Made by a program: the position numbers and the translations under genes | In this document: positions 57,553 through 64,000 of the stretch, piece after piece | Numbering within the stretch: position 1 is the first letter of the stretch | Layout: each line of letters starts with the position of its first letter | The notes under the pieces: model-generated | Told to the model about the DNA's origin: nothing | The model's input: only the letters and a program-made list of their open reading frames with translations | Database searches by the model: none | Assembly (NCBI GenBank): GCA_973895155.1 | Contig: OZ316896.1 | Location: 6,820,001-6,884,000 of the forward strand | Origin: Marsupella aquatica | Taxonomy: Eukaryota > Marchantiophyta | DNA length: 64,000 nt | Reading direction: 5' to 3'

Positions 57553-57774
57553 TCAGGGTTTAGGCTTTTGGGGGGCCTTGGAGAACTTAGACTTGTCAAT
57601 TATCAGAGGTGGGAGCTCCGTCCTGCCATCCATGTTTACACACAGTCCCACCATAGCCTTCTCCACTTTAAGGTCCTTAGAATTGCAAGGGAAGCTTCCT
57701 GCGCAGTGAGGAACCATTTGTACAGTACTTCCTCCACGGCCGGTCATTGGCAGTAACGTTAGAAAGCAGAGCAA
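57553..57774 (-). pseudogene. Pogo/Tigger-like DDE transposase fragment
   Basis: The translation VGLCVNMDGRTELPPLIIDKS resembles (in the form VGLC-x-N-MDG-x-x-ELPPL-x-I-x-KS) the DDE_1 segment of pogo/Tigger/jerky-type transposases, where a cytosine-poor strand 'CNMTGTEKLPPLVIGK' pattern is typical. Only this stretch is convincing; the catalytic aspartates and the DNA-binding domain are not visible nearby. The ORF at 57283-57486 on the same strand is of unknown relation. Confidence 0.4.
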
Positions 57775-57799
57775 TTGATTTCTTCACGACCCTACAAAT

Positions 57800-58378
57800 G
57801 ACGGCTGCATGTAACCTGCACTCCACCTTAGAGTCTGCTGACACTGTCTTGTGTATTGAGGACGAGATTTGGACACTTCCCAGCTCGGTTCAGCAGCAAC
57901 CAAGAATCCAACATCATGACTTAATATTTGCATATTAGAACCATCCGTTGTGCTGTAGGATACTGCATGGAAAATCTTTCAAGTTAGAGCGACATCTTCC
58001 AATGCCTTCTCTATAAGCACTCACACCTTTTCTTCCAGCTCTAAGTCAATTGGGTAGTTTCTCGTGCCTCGAATGTTTATTTGTTGGGATTTTGTAGCTG
58101 AATATTGTCAGTGGCGGCAACGTACAAGTAGTACGGCAAGTGCACTGATAGCAAAGTGAGACACTGTTGGTTGAGACAAGCAATCCAAGAAACGTCAAGT
58201 TCAGGTCCGGAAAGGACAAAGAAAACACAAATTTGGTTTCATGTGCAGATGGGTTTAATTCGCACACTCTCTTTGCACAAAATCTTTGCCCTGAGAAATC
58301 TCTTGAATTTTTTGATGCTCAGGCGCCCACATGCCAATTGTTACGTGGGTGGTTTAGAGTTTATGGTTAAGCTTTTAG
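57800..58378. other. No supported gene
   Basis: Intergenic DNA with short random-looking ORFs on both strands. Nothing recognised. Confidence 0.35.
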
Positions 58379-58562
58379 AAGATTTGAAGGGAAAGGGGAG
58401 TTTGAAAGCATAAGGGTATGGTGGATAAGGAGATTTGGGAAGTAATTGAGAGTAAAGAGGGCGAGTGCCAAAGATTTGAAGGGAAAGGGGAGTTTGAAAG
58501 CGGAAGGGTATGGTGGATAAGGAGATTTGGGAAGTAATTGAGAGTAAAGAGGGCGAGTGCTT
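58379..58562. repeat. 92-bp tandem duplication, purine-rich
   Basis: Two copies (58379-58470 and 58471-58562), almost identical (GAAAGCATAAGG versus GAAAGCGGAAGG). They lie in a long GA-rich tract on the plus strand that extends to about 59750. Confidence 0.85.
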
Positions 58563-61500
58563 GGCAGGAGGAAAAATGAGTAAAAATGAATGACAATGTG
58601 GAGGCGGAGATCGAGCAGCAGAGGAATTGTTTTTACGTAGAGGATTGAATCAAGTGTTGAAAAGCAAAGGGCGACGAGTTAAGAGGATTTTTGAGTATGT
58701 TTGGCAGGAGAGAGACGAGGAGAGAGACTGAATACTTAGCACAGGGAAATTGAAAGCCTGACACAAGGAGATTGCTTGGCAGGAGAGAATTGGGTGTGCT
58801 TGGCGGAAGGAGATCAAGTGCTGGTAAGCAGAGGACTATGATGATAAGAGAACCTTGGTGGAGTCTTGAGAGTTGGTGATCAAATTGCTGCAAAGAGCGA
58901 AGGGTGGTACTTGTAGAGAGGTATTGCGGTGGTCGAGATAGAAGATCGAGAGTTCCAGGCAGAGAGGTTGTTGAAGTGTTGTTGGAGGAAGGTTGGAGAT
59001 TCAAGAGACGGGGATTAAATTGCTGCAAGGATCTAAAAGGGCAATGACAGTTTCAGTTGACATGAGAAAATTGTTAAGAAGCAGAAGGCGATGAAGTTTT
59101 CTTTAGAAGGCGTTGTTGGAATTCAGGGGTGAAGAGAAAAGTGGCTGCCAATGAATGGATGCTAATGAACAACAGTGCTAGGCAGAGAGCCAAAGATGAT
59201 GGTGACTCAGGAGGAATTTGACTAATTGAAATGAGGATTAAATTTGGGAAAAACTTTGATGAAGCCGTAAATGAAGAGAGCCCAAGAGTATAAACTAACA
59301 TAAGAGCAATAACTTTGAAAGTGGAAAAATGGAGAAGAATGACAGGTGATAGTAATGAGGAAAAAGATTTTGATTGGGAGATAATTAAAAGTTTCCAACT
59401 TGAGTTATGGCTTGATATTAGGGGTATTTGTTTACTGTTTAGACAACCTGGGCAGGAGAATAAGCCGATTAAGATTGGATTCTTTTATGAATGGATTCCA
59501 GTGTTTGGAAACATATTTGAAAAAAGAGTGATTTGTTGCCCAGGATAACTAGATTGAGTCTAGAAGAGCAAAATAAATTTAAAGTAGAAGTGATATGAAG
59601 CGGAGGTTTTTTGTGGTGGAATTGGCAAATAGTGCCTAAGAAGAAGAGTGAGTAAGAAGAAATGCAGAAAGAGAAAAAGACAAGTGAGGATGAAAGGGAA
59701 GCTCGAAGTTGGATAAGGCTTTGCAGCGAGTGCCAAGGCGAGACGATTGACAACTGAACCTGACCTGACGACTTGACCTGAACCAAAATAGAAACCCTAG
59801 TTGAGGAAAGGTCAACACAAGAGTTGATTAGTAGACTTCAAAAATGTTGTAAACCCTAAACTCATAAAGGTTATTATAAATGAAGAGTATTTTGATACTT
59901 TTGATTGTAACAAAGATGTATTGTGAATAGAGTGCCTGGTCTTCAAAACAAGAAAACTTGCGAATGATGTGGAATCCTTAAGAATGAAACCAAATAAATG
60001 TTAATGATATTAAAAAAAGGAGTGTTGATATTCTAAATGAGTAGATGTTAAATGAAAAACTGAAATTTTCTAATCAAAGCATCTATCATTTAAGAAAATT
60101 AGTTCGTGGACCCCTTGAACTCCTGAAAGTCCACCTTCCCATTACCGTCCGCATAGACTCCCTTGATCATCTGTTGACACTTCTTATAACTATGTCCTTC
60201 TTTCATGTCCAGGCTCTTCAACACCGTCTGCACATAGACAAGGCCCTTATTGAACCCTACTAAGCTTGCTTCTCTTTTGTTCGCTCGTGCCTCATGCGTT
60301 GGACAATCTAACAGTAGTGAGAGGCATCACCAAGTTAGGAACTGCAATGATGATGCCATGGAAAGGAGTGCTGAGTGATCCAACATAGAATCATGTCCAC
60401 TTCTTCCTTCGTGGTAGCAAAAGGTCGAGAAAATTGTCACGATTATTTTGTCATCAGATCAACTTGCCGAGAGAGAGTTAGTTATTATTCAATTGAAAAC
60501 ATAATTCAGAATGCGGGTGGGCAGCGGTTACTCAGGGTAAAAAACACGGAAGGTGGGCCTCCTACTAATTGAACAGTCTGTTAGCTAGGGTAAATAAAAT
60601 GGTTATTTTTCAAACATTTTTACATCAAGGTTTACAGCATGGCATCCTCAATTTTACCAAAATCCTGCCACAAACACGAACGGTGAAGTAATTTTATTTT
60701 GTAAACCAATCCATACCTGTTTGGAGCGTGTCATGATGATGTGGCGCACTGTGGAGTCTCAAATTTTGGAAGGGACCTCTAGTGGGGTCCGTAAACAATC
60801 TTATCAAGACTCGTTAAGAAACAAAAAAAAGGGTAGAAAGAATATTGTTAGTTTAAAACTTTAACCAAAAGGAAAATTTAACTTTAAGTGGAGTCTTTTA
60901 CTGAGATTTGAGACAATAACAAGGGAATTGATGTGAGTTAATGTTAAATGTAAACTGAGTTCCTAAAAGTTATAAAGGTCATCTTTTCACCGCTTTAAAC
61001 GGTATTCGGACACCATGGGCTAGGATCATGCCAGAGTTTTTGCATAGCCCTTTGTTCAAGTGCAAATCAAAGCTTTGTTGGGTCTGTTGGCCATTCATAT
61101 TCAGGAAAGTCCCATACATCTTGCTAAGAGAAATCAATTGCAGGGGATTGGAGGCAATGAGAATTGAAGACAATGGGGATTGGGGGCGATGGTGAAGAGG
61201 CGTTGAGAGGAAGAATTTCTTTAGAAGAATGTGCAGGGTGCGGAAGGCAATTATAGTTTTCAGGAAATCCTTAGCTGCATCAAAATTCTGTATTGTGGTG
61301 TGTAGTAGTTGTGAAGATTTTCTTATGTGAAGGAGACCTGATAGCCATGAGCATAGGTGGCATAGGAGCTTTCGGTTGAAGAGGGGAAATGACAGTAGTT
61401 GGAGAGCTTGGACATACTCAAGACAAATGAACTGTTGTGGGGAACAAGAAATTTGAGGAAGAGTGAGGTTGGATTGTGTTGTGGGATTTGGGAGCAATGG

Positions 61501-62260
61501 AATTACAGCCAAATTGAAGAAGGGAGAAGTAATTCCTGATGGCGCTTGGCGTGTGCTGTGGTGTTTGAGTAAGTACTAATCAAGGAACGACAAGCAGTTG
61601 AGCACTTGATGTGTGTTGGGAGACTGCCAAGGAATTGGGGAAATAGGAAATGAAAGGCAATGGAAGATTTAGGAGCAATGTTTGGTGATGACTGAGTAGA
61701 AAGGGCAGCAGGCTGATGTGGGATTTCAATTCAAGAAGACAAACTCTGAGAGTCAATTGGGAGGAAATTAAGCACCAGCATTGATACAATACAGAAGTCG
61801 GGGCACAAGGGGAATTTTGCCATGATCGGAATAGAGGTTGACTCAATAAGGAGCGTCACATAAAGGTGTTGGGCTGAGGACAAAAATGAAAAGTAACAAT
61901 AAGTGATGGTGGGGAATGATTTGGGAATTCAGGAAAATAAGTTCCTGTCCCGGTTCTTGTTCAAATCAAACCACTCGTTAATTTCTGCCCTTGAAATTGA
62001 AGCACAGACTCAATCTTTATTAATTTCCAAACCATAGTGAAGTTCACAAAGCTTTGCCCAAAGGCAAGTCATTGTTGAGAATGCACTATGCTCAACAAAA
62101 ATACTCTATTGAAACTTGTAACTAATTTTAGCTAGAGATCTAGCTTGGACCTGGAACTCCTCTTTGGTAAGGACATGATTGTCTCTTAGAAAGATGCTTT
62201 AATTTCTTCTGAAGCATGTCCAATTCATGTTGCTCTGCCTTTTGGCTTGTTCTCCTGATG
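58563..62260. other. No supported gene; GA-rich and AT-rich intergenic DNA
   Basis: The first half is strongly purine-skewed on the plus strand (GGAGAGAG-type words), producing long but low-quality minus-strand ORFs rich in L, S and P. No conserved domain, RNA gene or LTR pair was found. It could be a degenerate retroelement body. Confidence 0.4.
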
Positions 62261-63041
62261 TTACAATTCTGTCAACTCAGCATTCCTCTGGCTATCTGCC
62301 ATAGAGAATGAGAATATTTGATTAGGAACCCCCACCTGCTCACGCAAGACTGTAAGAGAGGCTGATCCTGTTTTCTCCATACTATTTGCCATCTTTTGTA
62401 GTGCATATGCTGCCCAACTTTGCATTTCTCCATACTATTTGCCATCTTTTGTAGTGCATCTGCTGCCCAACTTTGAATTTCTTGGCGTGTCTTCCTAGGC
62501 TTCTGCTCTTCAATAATCTTCTTGCCTACATATTGAGAGCCACCACCACCAGCTGCTGAAAGAGCATCACCTGAAGCTGGAGGCCCTTTCTCCTTCTAGT
62601 CATCTCTCAGCTGGATCATACCTCTCCATTGATGCCCATCACTAGCTAGAATTTCATCAAGCGCATCCTCAGGTTGCACAACTATTCTCTCAGCATCCTT
62701 TGGATCACTCGCCCCTGTTGTCTCATAATTGATAATTATTTTCTCTCAAAGCCTCCTGCATTTGTCACTGTGAGGGTCTCTCACTCTCAGGTGGGGGAAA
62801 AATCCCCTCTGCCATGCAAGACCTCTCCAATGTCCTTCACGTAATCTTTGTACACCTTGTGCCAGACCTTGGTTGAAACCTTTCCCGTCTTCCCCTTGCA
62901 GTACTGTGGAAAATGTGTGAGATAGCTAGCTTTCAACGCTGCTATCATTTGAGAATCAAGGAGCCCCTTCTCCTTTTGATCCCCACCTCCAGGTTGACCG
63001 CCATTTTCTTTCTGTGTCATGCTGGGAGGTTGACTGTTCAC
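62261..63041 (-). pseudogene. Decayed unrecognised gene
   Basis: Three coding-like pieces on the minus strand. First, ATG 63041 to TGA 62787 (84 aa: N-terminal Q/G-rich, then LDSQMIAALKASYLTHFPQY and VWHKVYKDYV). Second, in another frame from about 62740, DPKDAERIVVQPEDALDEIL and VGKKIIEEQKPRKTRQEIQSW, with a TAG at 62596-62598. Third, SASLTVLREQVGVPNQ to a TAA at 62261-62263. A 53-bp tandem duplication (62373-62478) breaks the frame between the last two pieces. Beyond it, HELDMLQKKLKHL suggests a coiled coil. The layout (small N-terminal domain, then charged linker, then coiled coil) recalls transposon-associated DNA-binding proteins, but I do not recognise the family. Confidence 0.45.
62373..62478. 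repeat. 53-bp tandem duplication
   Basis: TTCTCCATACTATTTGCC... occurs at 62373-62425 and again at 62426-62478 with one or two base differences. 53 is not a multiple of three, so the duplication shifts the frame of the gene it lies in. Confidence 0.88.
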
Positions 63042-64000
63042 GTAGCTTTCTCCAGCAGAGCTTTGGTCAGAACTTCAACAAATTGATATCGGGGCAGGAC
63101 ATGGAGTTGTGCCAAGCTCAGGTGCCTCTTCAGAAATCATCAAGCCCTCTCTGTTCTCTCCGGCTCACCGTTCCCACCCGGTCTGGTGCAGCGCAGCCCT
63201 TGTCATCATAACACTACACTCTTTACAAGTCTAGGCTTGAACGGCTAAGAGTAGGCTGTTTTGCTGCCTACCGTAACTCCTATTTTTAAGTTGTGAGAAC
63301 ACTTTATGGACAATTCCCAAACACTCTTTTTAGGCTATGTGCTGCACGTTCGGCTGAAACTTTCCAGACAACTTTAATGACAGGTAAGGTAGGGAAAGAA
63401 GTGGATGGACCAAATCTAACTTGTGACACTATTACTGAAATATTTCAAACTTCAAAAGAACAAGGGGCTCCCAACTGGGAGACATGGTCCTAAAGAGCCA
63501 AAAGGCCAGGTAAAACAAGCAGAGTGAGCACAACAGGACTGACCAGGAATCAAATAACCCAAAACCCTACCTCTTGGCAAACTGAAGAGCCTAGTAGAGC
63601 TCTCAGGCAAACTGCATAGGGGGTCCAGCGAAGGGATCTGTCTGGAAACTAATTATCAAAGGTTAGATCAAATAACCACAATGGGTAGTGGGTAAGCTAG
63701 AGGGACACTAATGTCTTGTGAAGGAGCTAAATGCTGATGTGTATGGTACTGCTTACCACTACTTAACCTAAACTTTTGATTGCTCATTTATTTGCATTGT
63801 ACTTTTTTGTTTTGCAAGCTCCTTTGACTTTTATGGTCCCAGAGCTTATAGTACATTACCATTACCATTATCACTGCCTTTTGGAAAACCAAGAGTGTTG
63901 TGCGAGCTGAGCTGTTCCTACTGAAGATTGACAATACATATTAAATTGTTAACTAAACATATTCAACATACTTTCCAATATTTACATTTACATTTTTTCT
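63042..64000. other. No supported gene
   Basis: AT-rich intergenic DNA; the short plus-strand ORFs at 63014 and 63293 have no recognisable features. Confidence 0.35.

Noticed and set aside
59850-59870. Telomere-type CCCTAAA repeats
   Set aside because: Single AAACCCTAAA words only, here and near 41250; no tandem run.
58563-61846. Long minus-strand ORFs rich in L, S and P
   Set aside because: They are a by-product of purine skew on the plus strand; no motifs, no consistent start, and no similarity to known domains.
36468-62598. Alternative genetic code with TAG/TAA as glutamine
   Set aside because: The frequent in-frame TAG and TGA terminal stops suggested it, but all glutamines I can place in the conserved IWS1 exons, and the many in the long P/Q-rich ORF, use CAA or CAG. 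Decay of methylated TEs explains the pattern more simply.

Overview
The window reads as nuclear DNA of a streptophyte (a charophyte alga such as Chara, or an early land plant). The evidence is a plant-type IWS1/SPN1 gene split by many GT-AG introns, Ty3/Gypsy and Ty1/Copia retroelements with plant-style primer-binding sites (tRNA-Asp and initiator tRNA-Met), and a Mutator-like transposase with a SWIM zinc finger. The genus is inference. There is no bacterial operon structure, rRNA, tRNA or CRISPR. Only one gene looks like a normal host gene; nearly everything else is mobile DNA in different states of decay.

Layout. 1-1158: a scrap of Ty3/Gypsy RNase H joined to a 5'-truncated ORF (family 'X'), cut by the first LTR at 1159. 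1159-34361: a head-to-tail array of a 5,067-bp, pol-less Ty3/Gypsy-type element on the minus strand, six units plus a truncated seventh, sharing single LTRs (LTR-internal-LTR-internal...). The units are almost identical, and one contains a 100-N assembly gap. 34362-39725: the gag gene of a second retrotransposon (two zinc knuckles), split by a 4,013-bp insertion (34984-38996) with a perfect 5-bp target duplication. The insertion has TG...CA ends and its own TATA box and carries a long ORF of the same family X. 39726-43400: intergenic DNA with a Copia LTR (40959-41300), a strong inverted repeat and an 89-bp tandem duplication. 43585-48159: IWS1, 11 predicted exons, about 529 aa. 48160-49900: nothing recognisable.

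49945-57310 is the most unusual part. A decayed MULE transposase (minus strand) faces a decayed plus-strand gene that appears to join a ParB-like 'DGNHR' domain to a SAM-dependent methyltransferase fold. Six copies of a near-perfect 18-bp palindrome (consensus GCTAGCGATCTCGCTAGC) and three half-sites lie only in the non-coding gaps of this locus. I interpret the set as one Mutator-like element with an accessory DNA-modifying or anti-silencing gene and its dispersed binding sites.

57283-64000: remnants (a pogo/Tigger-like DDE fragment, a decayed unrecognised gene at 62261-63041) within unannotated DNA with short tandem duplications.

Several TE ORFs are open except for single in-frame stops, mostly TAG. 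This fits C-to-T decay of methylated CAG/CTG sites better than a changed genetic code. All family assignments come from reading motifs; no database search was possible.
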